Of a stretch of DNA of 64,000 nt, positions 1 through 10,313 are shown piece after piece. The DNA lies in contig SKCR01038151.1 of the NCBI GenBank assembly GCA_019454045.1, positions 1-64,000 of the forward strand. The letters are read 5' to 3'. The translations under genes and the position numbers were made by a program. Under the pieces are notes generated by a model. The model was not told the DNA's origin, did no database searches, and was given only the letters and a program-made list of their open reading frames with translations. Source of the stretch: Zanthoxylum bungeanum. Its lineage: Eukaryota > Streptophyta > Magnoliopsida > Sapindales > Rutaceae. Within the stretch, counting starts at the first letter, position 1; each line of letters opens with the position of its first letter.

Positions 1-1393
1 CACTTGTTAATCAAGTGCGAATCAAAAAAAGGATCCGACGGCCCGTATATATACCATAAGGGTTTAGGTATCCATACGAGAGTCATGACTCTTAAGACTT
101 TGGCCAAAGCCGATCACCTAGGATGGATCGCATATATCAGAAATAGTGTTCTGATTAGTTGTAAAGAATCGTGGACATGTCGACAATATGAGATGTGCGC
201 CTCGAAAACTTGACAATGTAATCTATGTTTCCTAAGCACAACTCGGATAGCCTACGATGGATGGATTGTTAAACATATATGATAACCTCAACTTGTATAG
301 TTTAGAAGAATCGTTTGTGTTCTTCACGAATTCGGAGGTGGTCGAATTGTATATATATAATCTAGGCTTATATGACAAACATGTCTGGACTTAGAGAGTC
401 TCACAATATGAAGTGTACTCATTCAGCACATGGGTAGCCGATAATGTTTGAAAATAAATAATATTTGATTTTATAATTATCAATTAAAATAATTAAGTGT
501 TATTGGATAACATTAATTATTCACTTTTACCCAATTAGATTAATTGGATTAATCCAAAATCACACAAAGCTTTGTTGTAATTTCAAAAATATCTCTACCA
601 TTGGAGGATATTTTGGTAATTATAAAATATGTAATAATATGTGTATTTGGCTTGATTTAATTAGATTAAATCAAAATGGTAGAAAATGAACTAATCAATT
701 TGTTAAACTTTATCTAGATTTAATTGGATTAAATTAAAGTGGTAGACAAAGGTTATTAGTCACACCTAATTATACATATTTAGACAAATTGGATTAAGCT
801 CACCTAAAAGTTGATTAGAACTTTTATTAATTAAAAATTTTCTAAGTTTTGCTATAAAAGGCAAGTTTGACCAAGTTTTAAATTAAGCTTGAGCTTAAGA
901 AAATTAAGCTTGTGAAAGCTAATATTTCAACAAAGAAAAATAAAGATTGGATCTTTGAGTCAAGCTTCCTAACTTTGGAAGTTCTCCACAATATTTCAAC
1001 AAGGAGAAGAAGATTGGATCTTGGAATCAAGCTTGCTAGGTAAGTTTAATCTTCTCTGAAGCTATATTTTCATTAGTGAGTTATCATTAGTGAAACATAT
1101 AGTGATGTACTATGTATTGGATACATAATAACATAACTTGATTTTGAAATTAGGCTAATTAATTATGTACGGATGCTTTGAAAGCATAAACACAATATGC
1201 TTGTGATCGGGTCAAAATTTTTATGTTGGACATAAACATAAAATTAGAGATTAAAACTCTAGATGATAGCTTGGAGGTATGACTACCATTCTAAAATCAT
1301 TTGACCATATTTGAGTAACATAGAATTGTTCATAAGTCATATCATTGTGGATTCTATTTTGGTTTGTGTTTTAATTCAAAGATATATATATAT

Positions 1394-1456
<63 letters not shown>

Positions 1457-1774
1457 TTGTCATGTAACATGTGTTGAAGTTGTTTAAGGATTGAAGAAAT
1501 AAAAAAAAATGCTGAATTTGCACTACAACACAGCTTAGCATGTTGTTTGCGTGCATGCGTGCGTAAGGCCTGGACAATATGCCCCTCTCTGTTTTATGCC
1601 AATTTTTTTTTCCGAACTCCGATTTATCTCCGGTTTTCCCTATAAATTTGTAATGGAATATGATATTTCATTAAAATATTTAAAAATATACACATGTTCA
1701 AATACCATGGTTAGAACCATTTCCGCTGCGCGGGGAACCGATTAGACCCCAAGAGTCCCACTACTGCCCCAACA
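1..1774 (+). repeat. Copia LTR, 5' end outside window
   Basis: This is the downstream part of a Ty1/copia long terminal repeat. It ends in CCCCAACA and is followed within a few bases by an initiator-Met primer binding site, which fixes its right end and orientation. A TATA box (TATAAAA, 853-859) lies in an AT-rich stretch, as expected for an LTR promoter. Phrases such as the one around 390-410 (AGAGAGTCTCAC) recur in the LTR at the far right end of the window (63295-63310), so the two are probably related. The left terminus is not visible. The last 230 bases (about 1540-1765) resemble 3506-3750. Confidence 0.75.
1382..1457. repeat. (TA)n/(GT)n microsatellite
   Basis: An almost pure run of TA dinucleotides followed by a short GT run, lying inside the copia LTR. 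The open frame crossing it is only a Tyr-Ile repeat and is not a gene. Confidence 0.95.
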
Positions 1775-1777
1775 GAA

Positions 1778-1789
1778 CGGTATCAGAGC
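1778..1789 (+). other. Primer binding site (initiator Met tRNA)
   Basis: The sequence CGGTATCAGAGC matches the usual plant copia primer site TGGTATCAGAGC except for its first base. It follows the LTR end after a three-base spacer (GAA). In this family it pairs with the 3' end of initiator methionine tRNA to prime reverse transcription. Confidence 0.85.
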
Positions 1790-2789
1790 AGATCTCAATC
1801 ACATAATATATGTTGTATGTTTGACATATTTTTGAATCTATGCCTCTATAATTTTAATTTAATTATGCATAAGTGAGATTGGATATGCATTGCATGTTTT
1901 AAATTAAAATTTTATTTTGACCCAAGCATGTTAATAACTTGATTGTCATAAATCTCTCATGATTAGGTAATTACTTTATTTTAAGTAATAGTATTAATAA
2001 TTTTGGAGCATTATTAAGTAGTCAATCTTGTCAATATGGAGATGAATGAGTTCTCATTACTTATGTCCAATACCGTTATTATTGTGGGAGTATAAGTGGT
2101 CAGAACTTAGGTCGCTCCTGTAAAATATTATATATAGCTTGATGAGTTGATGTAGTCACCCAATAACATCATTATTGTGGGATGTACTTATGAAGCTCAT
2201 TACTGCACATTGACAAGTATACACTTGGAACACATCTTAATCCAATACCATCATTTTTATGAGGATAATAAACGGTTCAGGACCAAACTTAGGAGTTACA
2301 AGGATGTGATTGACATTTGGGGCCTACCTATTGAGTTTATAAAGGCCAAGACCGTCATTATTGTGAGGCCAGAGTAAATATCATGAGATCCACTTCCCAC
2401 TATGAAATTTTGATTGTCAAATTTCTATTTTCTGTTAAGGTAGATTACGAAATTACGTAAAGTAATGGGATGGCACTAATAGATTTAAAATCCATAATTG
2501 TATTAGTGTCTTTATATTGAAATGAAAAATATTCTCTTAGTGTTTAATTGTTGTCTTGTAGAAGGTTGCCGTAAATCCATTATTATATGCCCTCTCTAAT
2601 TAGACATATAATATTATTATCGATATTTGATAAATAGAGATATGAAAAAATTTAAAGATGTACTTTATGTTTATATGATAAAGACAACTATTTGATATGT
2701 AAATGTTCTGTATCTAACTGTCAATATGTTTTGGAAACATATCGAGTTGTCTTTAATATAGAGGAAAATACAAGTAAAAGATCTGAATT
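1790..2789 (+). other. Copia leader and eroded gag region
   Basis: Between the primer site and the integrase remnant no intact gag or protease can be read. The part from 2056 to 2371 contains four copies of a motif close to CCAATACCRTCATTATTGTG, at about 2067, 2160, 2242 and 2349. At least three copies are flanked by short complementary arms that differ between copies (for example ACTTAT/ATAAGT at 2059-2064 and 2092-2097). From about 2400 the sequence is AT-rich and shows no recognisable coding segment. Confidence 0.5.
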
Positions 2790-3505
2790 AAATAATATTG
2801 AATTATGGCATATGAGATTAAGGCACATAGGTATTAGATGCCTATCAAAATAAGTTAAGAATGGTTTGATTGAAGATCTTATCTTAGATCCTTATCCAAT
2901 TTGTGAGTCATGTATCTAAGAGAAAATGACAAAGGCCCAATTTCTTGGTGTTGGACACCGTGCTGATGATTTATTGGAACTAGTACATGATGATGTGTGT
3001 GGTCCATTAAATCATGCCGCTAATGATGGTTTAACATACTTCGTGACTTTCACAGATGATAAGTCAAGATATGGATATGTCGATTTGATGAGACATAAAT
3101 CGAAAATATTTGAAAAGTTTAAAATATTCCGAAATGAAGTAGAAAAACAAGTCAGAAAATTCATCAAGTGTCTTCGATCAGATCAAGGTGGTGAATCCAT
3201 GAGTGATGAATTCAGAATTTATTTAAGGGAGAATGAGATTCTCGCCCAATATAGCCTACTATGAACTCCTCGACTCAATGGTGTGTCTGAGCGGAGAAAT
3301 CATACTTTATTGGATATGATACGATCTGTGATGAGCAATATAGATCATCTATATTACCTTTGGGGTTATGCTTTACTTACTGCTACCCAAATACTTAACA
3401 AAGTACCATCAAAAGCTGTTTGTATGACCCCATATCAAATTTGGTACGATAGAAATCCAATTCATAGATATTTAAAGATTTTGGGTTGTCCTGCATACGT
3501 TAAAG
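2790..3505 (+). pseudogene. Copia integrase remnant
   Basis: The frame starts with a pre-integrase zinc region (LWHMRL...HI followed by CESC and KMTK), interrupted by stops at about 2853 and 2918. It continues into the catalytic core at 2926-3264: the first aspartate in HDDVCGP, then a second aspartate in RSDQGGE. A stop at 3262 ends that part. From 3283 SERRNHTL supplies the third acidic residue, and LGCPAYVKV marks the C-terminal side of the core. The reading stops abruptly at about 3505, where it runs into sequence resembling the LTR end. Integrase would insert cDNA, but this copy is dead. Confidence 0.85.
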
Positions 3506-3750
3506 TTGTGCAGCAGGATTGCGCCTCATGCGACGCATGCTGCTTACGCACATGTGTGCGCTTGGCCAGGGCAATATGCCTATCTCCGATTTATCCCCAG
3601 TTTTTCTCTATACGTTTGTAATGGAATATGGTATTTCATTACAATATTTAAAAATACACCCATGCTCAAATACAAAGGGTTAGACTTATTTTTGTTGCGC
3701 AGGGCACTAATCCGATCCTATAGGTCCCACAACCACCCGAATAGGTACTT
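3506..3750 (+). repeat. LTR-end-like repeat, paralogous to 1540-1765
   Basis: The block from AATATGCC through CTCCGATTTATC, TTTGTAATGGAATATG and ATATTTAAAAATA to CGCAGGGCA parallels 1580-1745 in the same orientation, with scattered substitutions. It joins directly to the integrase remnant, so it may be the end of a second LTR brought next to integrase by an internal deletion, or a dispersed repeat carried twice. Confidence 0.55.
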
Positions 3751-4271
3751 GTATAATGATTTTATTTTATGGATTTTAACCTTCCGTGGTTCCTGTTCTG
3801 AGGTCTTGACCATCATAAAATGGATGACTCGTTACCCTCTGTCGACATGATCATATTCGTACATTGCTCGATTCTTATGCATAACTCAGGTAATGGACGT
3901 ATGATTAGTTTTGATGATTCTAGATTTTGAATGTTTCTAATTTTTGGAAAGATCCATTTCTAAACAAGTTAGGTTTTCAAAAGATGATTATTGTGTTTGA
4001 TGACATTTAAAATGATATATGGAGTTTGTAGTGTTATTTCCGATTTCGTTAATGACATGTTTATCTGTAAGAATATTTGCATTTTGCTTTCCTTGTCTGT
4101 TAATGAATGAGATTGACTTATAGTTTGTGCATTCAAATTTCAGTTTTCGATTGTGGGTTAAGTGGATCGTATGAACCTTGTAATGTGATTCTCATTTATG
4201 ATAATGTATGTGTTGTGTAGGAGCGAAGCGGAGTTTACCGCTATGCCTATGATGTTCATCGACCACGACAC
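3751..4271. other. Unassigned spacer
   Basis: AT-rich DNA with no gene, LTR terminus or repeat that I recognise. It ends where the minus-strand gypsy LTR begins (TGTTGGGCTCACAG). Confidence 0.6.
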
Positions 4272-6097
4272 TGTTGGGCTCACAGCCCGTAGAGAGTACG
4301 GATTAGCCCACGGGGGACTAAACCGGAGAATGAAGAAGTCGCCACCCAGTGTGAACTGGGAAAGATTTAAGGCCGCACTCACCCCTTGCAAGGGAAGACC
4401 TCAAACCGTTGGGTTCAGAATGGTCCCTTACTTATGCCAGTATAATGTACGGGTTCACACAATGGTATAGTCAAGTCTTATGCAGTTCATGCAAGGCAAT
4501 TCAAATAAACACAAATTTGCACACCCATAAATTTTAATAGAAATAATATGGCTCCACACAAAGATATAATTAAATCACTCATGCATAATATAAGGTGACT
4601 GATTAATGAAATAAATTAATATAAACGATGTAAAATATAAAGAATAGGAAAATTATAATGCAATATAATAATTAATCACATAGCATAATGCAAAATGAAT
4701 AACTAAAGAAGTAAAAATGCATAAAAAATAAAGAAGAGGTCGACGCATATATGAGTATTTCCCGAGTGGCACGTGAAGTTGTATCCAAGTACAAACCGCA
4801 CCACCGTCCATTCAGATTCGACTACGAAATTTACGTATGGGTTTCATCCGATATACCGCAAGGAATAATAACATACATAATCATCAATGCCATGTAAACG
4901 GACATAAAAAATAGACATGAAATAATACAACAATGCATATACGTATAATCATGAACAAACATAAACAAAATAAATGCGAAATAATAAAATAACAGTAAAA
5001 GTGAATAAATAGATAAAAATAAACAATGAAATGCTAAAGAGGAAATGTGGCCAGAGATTTGGCCATTTTTGATGTAGGGCTTCGCATACCCGGCTGAACG
5101 TATTTCACGCCCAGCCAGGCATGCATCATCCAGAACTATAAAAATAAATATGGTAGGGGTGCCCTCAGGTCTTACCTTTTAAGTTGCTTTCTCAGAAGTG
5201 TGTTAGGCCGTCACCGGAAGGATCATTGGTTGCTGGTTCGCTATTTCTGGTTGCTGGTTCACTGTTTTCGATTGCTGGTTTGCTGTTTCTGGTTACTGTT
5301 TCACATTCTGGTTCGCTGTTTCTGCCTTTTGCTTTGCTGTTTCTTCCTACTGCTTCGTTGTTTCTGTCTTCTGCTGTTCGCTGATTCACGTTCTGATTGC
5401 TTGGTTTTGCTCACCCTGCTACTTCACGTTCAAGTCTGCACGTCCCTTCTCACGCTGGTTCACGTTCTGATTGCTGGGTTCTGCTCATGCTAGTTTCTTT
5501 TTTTCGTTGCTGCTATTTTTTTTTCTTTTGTTGTTGGTTGTTTTCCCTCCGTTCTTTTTTTTGGGTCCCCATTCCCCTTCCTTTGTTCTCTTTTTTTATA
5601 GCTGCTGCCTCATAGGGTTTTTCTTCTAAGTTGCCGCCACTCTCCTCCATTTTGTGTCAAGACTTTACTTTCCATATAGGGTGCTTAAGGGAATTATAAG
5701 GGGAAACTCAAATCATTTATATTAGGAAGTGAGAATCCTTTCTAATTTGGGTATAGGATCTTGCATATTTGGCAAGAAGGGGATTTCAAATCTTTGTTAA
5801 GTTTGGCAAATGATTTGATGAGGGGATTTGGGTGTGCATGGGGTTTTGGGCCGCGTGGATTGCATGGGCTGCATTGGAGGTCCGAAATATAGGCAGATGC
5901 ATGTCCGAGGCTACGGTTTGATGCAGAAGCCGACTGAGTGAATCCGAGGATGGATAGTGAGTCCGAATCCGACGAGGGGCTAATTTTGAAGGTTTTCCTT
6001 CCTTTCGGCATTCATTTTTCGTAACTTCCGTAACTTTTCAGGTAGTGCCTTCATACGAGGCTCATCATCGGGTTCATGCAAAAATGCAGTGTCTACA
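4272..6097 (-). repeat. 3' LTR of minus-strand Tat-like gypsy element
   Basis: Read on the minus strand it starts TGTAGACACTGC at 6097 and ends GAGCCCAACA at 4272, so it has TG...CA ends. Directly upstream (6098 onward) is a polypurine tract, which makes this the 3' LTR. The gypsy LTRs of A, B and the solo copy at 39554 share its first 80 bases in modified form and its end region. It also contains the conserved block (4764-4860) seen in those LTRs. The pyrimidine-rich part 5180-5620 gives long Phe/Leu/Ser/Cys open frames on the plus strand that I do not regard as genes. Confidence 0.88.
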
Positions 6098-6118
6098 GTC
6101 GCCCCCACTTTGATGGGG
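6098..6118 (-). other. Polypurine tract
   Basis: On the minus strand the sequence CATCAAAGTGGGGGCGAC abuts the TG of the 3' LTR. It is the plus-strand primer site for reverse transcription. The same bases precede the 3' LTRs of elements A (19297-19314) and B (33261-33278). Confidence 0.88.
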
Positions 6119-6184
6119 CTTGTGCAGTGTGTGACAGTGACAACCCTATCAAAGTCATGCATGCAATTTTTTACTTAATTGATC

Positions 6185-6830
6185 TGTCCTCATTCGCGAG
6201 GCTATTTGCTCGTCCTCATTACTGAAGTTGTTCTCCATTCTTGGAGTTCTTCTCCATTCTTGGAGTTGCTTGTCCTCATTCCCGAGGGTCTTCTCCATTC
6301 TTGGAGTTGTTCATCCTCATTCCCGAGGTTGTTCTCCATTCTCAGAGTTCCTCTCCATTCTCGGAGTTCTTCGTCCCCATTCCCGAGGTTGCTCTATTCC
6401 TCTCCATTCTCAGAGTTCGTCTCCATTCTTGGAGTTGCTCGTCCTCATTCCTTAGGTTGTTCTCCATTCTCGGAGTTCCTCTCCATTCCTGGAGTTGCTT
6501 GTCCTTATTCCTGAGGTTTCTCTTCATTCTTGGAGTTGCCCGTCCTCATTCCCGAGGTTCCTCTCCATTCTTGGAGTTGCTCGTCCTCATTCTCGAGGTT
6601 CTTCTCCATTATTGGAGTTGCTCGTCCTCGTTCCCAAGGTTCCTCTCCATTCTTGGAGTTGCTCTGCTCATCCCCATTCTTGAGGTTCATCTCTATTCTT
6701 GGAGTTGCTCGTCCTCGTTCCTGATGTTACTCTCTATTCTTGGAGTTGCTGGTCCTCATTCCCGAGGTTCCTCTCAATTCTTGGAGTTGCTTGTCCTCAT
6801 TCCCGAGGTTGCTCTATTCTTTTTTTTTTT
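6185..6830 (-). repeat. Tandem 41-bp repeats in 3' region of host gypsy element
   Basis: About fifteen units of roughly 41 bases (for example starts at 6541 and 6582), each with CCTCATTCCCGAGGTT and CCATTCTTGGAGTTGC, followed by a T run. The array lies between the antisense ORF and the polypurine tract. Elements A and B carry arrays of quite different units in the same place. Rapidly changing tandem repeats in the 3' untranslated region are known for plant Tat/Ogre elements. The Ser/Phe/Leu-rich open frames here (6179-6915) are products of the repeat. Confidence 0.93.
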
Positions 6831-6967
6831 TTTTTTTACAATGCTTGCGAACAAAAAAAAAATTGTGTGTATGCGACATGAGTGCATGTATGCATGGATG
6901 CATTCTCTACTCTGATGGGGTTTCTTTGTCCTATTGGTTTGATGTCATCCTTGGTTAGGCATTCCTT

Positions 6968-8320
6968 GTGCTAGAGGGTTTTATTCACCCATTTAGGAAT
7001 CCTTTTGGCCTTTGGTGCCCTTTGCCTATAAAAAGCTTTGGTCGCCCCCTTGGCCTGTTTACAGTTTCCTTCTGCCAATTCTCCTCTGGTGATTGCTCAG
7101 TTCTCTTTGGTCCCATAGCTCAAGATCCCGTTGTGTCCCTCATTCGCGGGGTGGTAGACTGGTCATCCCCAGACCTGGCTCAGTTTTCTGCTCTTCGCTA
7201 CCTGCACCGGGTCAATGTGGATTACACCTTTTTGAAAGCGGACTCATCCTTTTGGGATACTAAAAATCATGTTTTCTGATTCCCAGATTTCAAAATATGC
7301 CCTCTCCTTGAGGATTTTGCTGCCATTCTCGGCTTGCATTTTTCTCCTAGTACTCTTTCGGTGATATCGCGTTTCCAATGTCAATACCCCCGGGAAGCCT
7401 CCGAAGCTTTCCTTTGCTTTCCTGAAGATGCGGAAAAGATACTGCCTTGTGCTTCGTCCATTGAGTTACTAGTCCTTTTATGTGTATCTTCCATGATGAA
7501 GGTAGGGTCCCGTCTCTGGAGGAGTGTAGTCTTATTCTGTATCTTGGCTCAATACCTCTTAGTGGGTTGTGATAGTAAGAGAGGGAACTATCGTTTATTG
7601 CACATCATCGAGGGAATCTGATGTGGTCATGATCCCTCCCCCGTTATCTTGGCCGAGACGCTTCATGGTTTAGACAGGATAAAACACCATCCTGCAAGTG
7701 GGTTTCTTGGGAGTCCCTTTATCTTGCAGGTTCATCCTATCTTTTGCCTAAGCTGTCCTTTCGGATTTTCAACTTAGCGGATTGCTCTATCTTGCCTGAG
7801 TCGCCTTTTCAGGTTTTCAACTCAGCGAGCTAATTTTTTTTTTTCCAGATCTAGTTGCAAGAGAAGTTAAGACTTATCGTTCCTCCTCCGGCTCCTATCT
7901 TTATTTCTTATAGCCCTCGTCACCACCTTGCTCGGGCCTTAATGAAGAAAAACCTTCCTTATACGGGATAGCATGAGTGGCTGCTGCGCCTTACTACTGC
8001 AAACATCACGTGGATGTGTCCTTGGTGGCGTCTTAGTCATGTCATCGTAGACTTCCTCGGGCACTGCGTACCCCTTCCCGGTCTATACTTCAGCTCGTTC
8101 TATTTTCCCGCCAGGGTTCCTCGATAATATGGGTGTCTCTATCACCCCGTCTCTGGACAGTGCACTTTCCAAAGTGGGCCCCTATCTCACCGCCTCTTGG
8201 ACCATTTCCAGAGGTGGCCCGTCGAACGTGGCCCGTCGCTGCCTTGGGGCCTCCCAACGCTCATTCTCTTAGATCTTCTGACCTTGGCCCAACATCTAAG
8301 AAACAAACGATGTGATTTGT
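6968..8320 (+). pseudogene. Antisense extra ORF, plant-mobile-domain-like
   Basis: This plus-strand reading lies inside a minus-strand gypsy element. One frame runs from the ATG at 6968 to about 7720 with TGA at 7278 and 7619. It contains a SFWD...HVF segment followed by PDFKICPLLEDF (about residues 93-116), a pattern I associate with the plant mobile domain/DUF7745 family. A second coding-like part at about 7910-8315 has EWLLRL, CPWWRLSH, LPGLYFSSFYFPARVPR and two in-frame stops (TAG about 7967, TAA about 8126), again typical of that family. A candidate intron joins the parts. A TATA-like TATAAAAA lies at 7027-7034, after the ATG, so the start is uncertain. Antisense ORFs of this kind are reported from Tat-lineage elements. 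Function unknown. Confidence 0.65.
7730..7848 (+). other. Candidate intron in antisense ORF
   Basis: CAG precedes GTTCATCC at 7730, and a run of T ending TTTTCCAG closes at 7848. This gives a 119-base GT-AG interval rich in T before the acceptor, as in plant introns. It sits between the two coding-like parts of the antisense ORF. I could not show that splicing keeps the frame, so this is tentative. Confidence 0.3.
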
Positions 8321-8584
8321 AATTACTTGACTCTAATCTTTCCCGGTTAGCTGGGATTTATGCAATCTATGAACATCATGAACATTTGTTTCAAAAAAGG
8401 CGTTTGCTTACTTCTTAGTACATATGTAGGAAATAATGAACTGCATTGCGAGGATACCTCTGTCGCTAACTGTTCCTCACAGATTTTACAATTAACCATT
8501 TTTCTTGCTCACTCATGCTCTATATTTTGCTTGGGCTGTCCTTTGCAGATTTTCAACCCAACGAGCCTTTTTTTATACAAAGTA

Positions 8585-9783
8585 TTATTTCAGCCTGTCC
8601 ACGTTGATAGGCTCAATAAACTCGTTCCCTTCCAAATCTGACAGTCTCACTGCCCCATTCCCCATCTCTCTTTTGACTAGGTATGGCCCTTCCCAATTGG
8701 GCCTGAACTTTCCCCTTGGGTCCATTATCAGTGGCTTCGACTGCTTGAGTACTAGATCACCTTCCATGATCTTGGTGGGGCGTACCTTCTTATTGAACTC
8801 CCGGGCCAACCTTTTCTAGTATAGCTGCATATGGTAAAAGGCCTTCATATTTTTCTCATCCGGTAGTGCTAGCTGTTTGAACCTCTGCGAGGCCAATTCC
8901 TACTCAGGCAATCCTGCCTCTACTAGTACCCGCATTGACTGTATCTCTATTTCCACTGGTAACAGTGCCTCTATCCCGTAAACCAAAGCATATGGTGTGG
9001 CTCCCGTTGCCATTCTTACCGAAGTTCTATACCCCCACAGAGGATACGACAGTTTGTCAGCCCAATATTTATAACTTTCTATCATCTTAGCTAGTATTTG
9101 CTTTATAGTTTTGTTGGCCGCCTCCACCGCCCCATTAGCCTGTGGCCTGTAAGGTGATGATTTGTGATGCCCTATCCCGTACTTCTGCAACATCGCATTT
9201 GTTTCTCCATGAAATTGGACTCCATTATCCGTCACTATGTTATTTGGCATTCCATATCGACATACTATATTACGGGCTATGAACTTGGCCATCTGCTTCA
9301 CCGTAACATTACGGATTGACTCGGCTTCCACCCATTTCGAAAAATATTCTACCGCCACTACTATGAAGCGGTGTCCATTTGATGCATGTGGCCTGATTTC
9401 TCCAATCATGTCAATACCCCACGCTGAGAAAGCCCATGGATCTGACAGTCCGTGTAATTCTGTAGGGGGTAGATGGTTCAAGTTGCCGTGTACCTGGCAA
9501 TCGTGACAGTGCTTCACCAGCTTTGCAGTCAGCTTCCATAGTCGACCAATAAAATCCCTGTCTCACTATCTTGTGGGACAAATTCAATCCTTTTATGTGC
9601 GGTCCACATATTCCGACGTGCACCTCTTCCATCACCTTTTGAGCCTATTCTTTTCTTAAACATTTCAGCTGGATGCCATTGGCTTATCTCTTGTACAACT
9701 TTCCCCTCAAATTCACATACTGAGAAGCCAATTTCTGAATGGATATTCTGTCTTTCTTTCGGCTCCTTCTGGGAATTCTCCAC
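8585..9783 (-). pseudogene. Gypsy integrase (host element)
   Basis: Read right to left, an H2C2 zinc region (HVGICGPH...MEADC) lies at 9635-9500, followed by HCHDC and the catalytic core. The three acidic positions are in GIDMIG, VTDNGVQF and GAVEAANK, all present within the frame starting at 9517. After AGLPE a TAG (about 8899) and another TAG (about 8819) interrupt the C-terminal part. This resumes in the same frame as LAREFNKKVRPTKIMEGDL and GPYLVKREMGNGAVRL, as expected for a gypsy integrase C-terminal domain without a chromodomain. The zinc region is in a shifted frame. The order RT, RNase H, integrase is the Ty3/gypsy order. Confidence 0.92.
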
Positions 9784-9793
9784 ATTCTAGATA

Positions 9794-10300
9794 CTACATA
9801 ATGTCATAGTACCAGGGTTTTCCATCGTCGAATTCTACTTCCAAGATTCTCTCTATCTCATAATTGGGTCTGCTTGCTGTTGTCAGCATAATGGGTCTCA
9901 TTACTAGTTTTTCCGGGTTTTCCCAAGTTGCAGTTAGGGTGGCTAATGTGTCTGTCGTTTGGTTATCTTCTCGTGGCAAGTGCTGGAATTTACAGTCGAG
10001 GATAGCCTGTGCCAACTTCCTGAGATGGAGCAGGTATGGCTCAACCGATCTTCCTTCAATTCCCATTCCTCTGGCATCTGTCAAACTACCGAAATCGAGT
10101 CTCCATAAACTTCTACGTCCCTTGCTCCTAGGGCTATTAGTGTTTTCAGTCCAAAGACACATGCTTCATATTCGCCTATGTTGTTGGTTACTCCGAACGT
10201 CAACTTTTTGGCAATAGGTAGGGTTTCTCCTTTGGGTTTTACTATCACAATTCATATTCTAGCTCATTTGTAATTCACCACCGCGTTGAAATACATTTTC
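9794..10300 (-). pseudogene. Second RNase H region (host element)
   Basis: After the RT-linked RNase H there is a second RNase H-type segment, as in Tat/Ogre elements. Visible landmarks are KMYFNAVVNYK (the usual first catalytic Asp is Asn here), TNNIGEYEAC (Glu kept) and EVYGDS (Asp kept). A C-terminal stretch REDNQTTDTLATL reads in another frame from 10162. Two stops interrupt the first part and there is at least one frameshift. The doubled RNase H supports Tat-lineage assignment, though confirming it needs alignment with the archaeal-type RNase H of that lineage. Confidence 0.72.
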
Positions 10301-10313
10301 CACTCCTAGACCG

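Noticed and set aside
1371..1577. Tyr-Ile repeat frame
   Set aside because: Microsatellite translation.
4198..4271. Short reading with SEAEFTAM resembling a copia RNase H motif
   Set aside because: Too short, with no flanking RNase H landmarks in any frame.
5184..5615. Hydrophobic Leu/Phe/Cys-rich frames resembling membrane proteins (also 45427-45861)
   Set aside because: They lie in the pyrimidine-rich part of a gypsy LTR and change with indels between the two copies.
6179..6915. Ser/Phe/Leu-rich frames up to 224 codons
   Set aside because: Translation of the 41-base tandem array; opposite strand of a non-coding 3' region.
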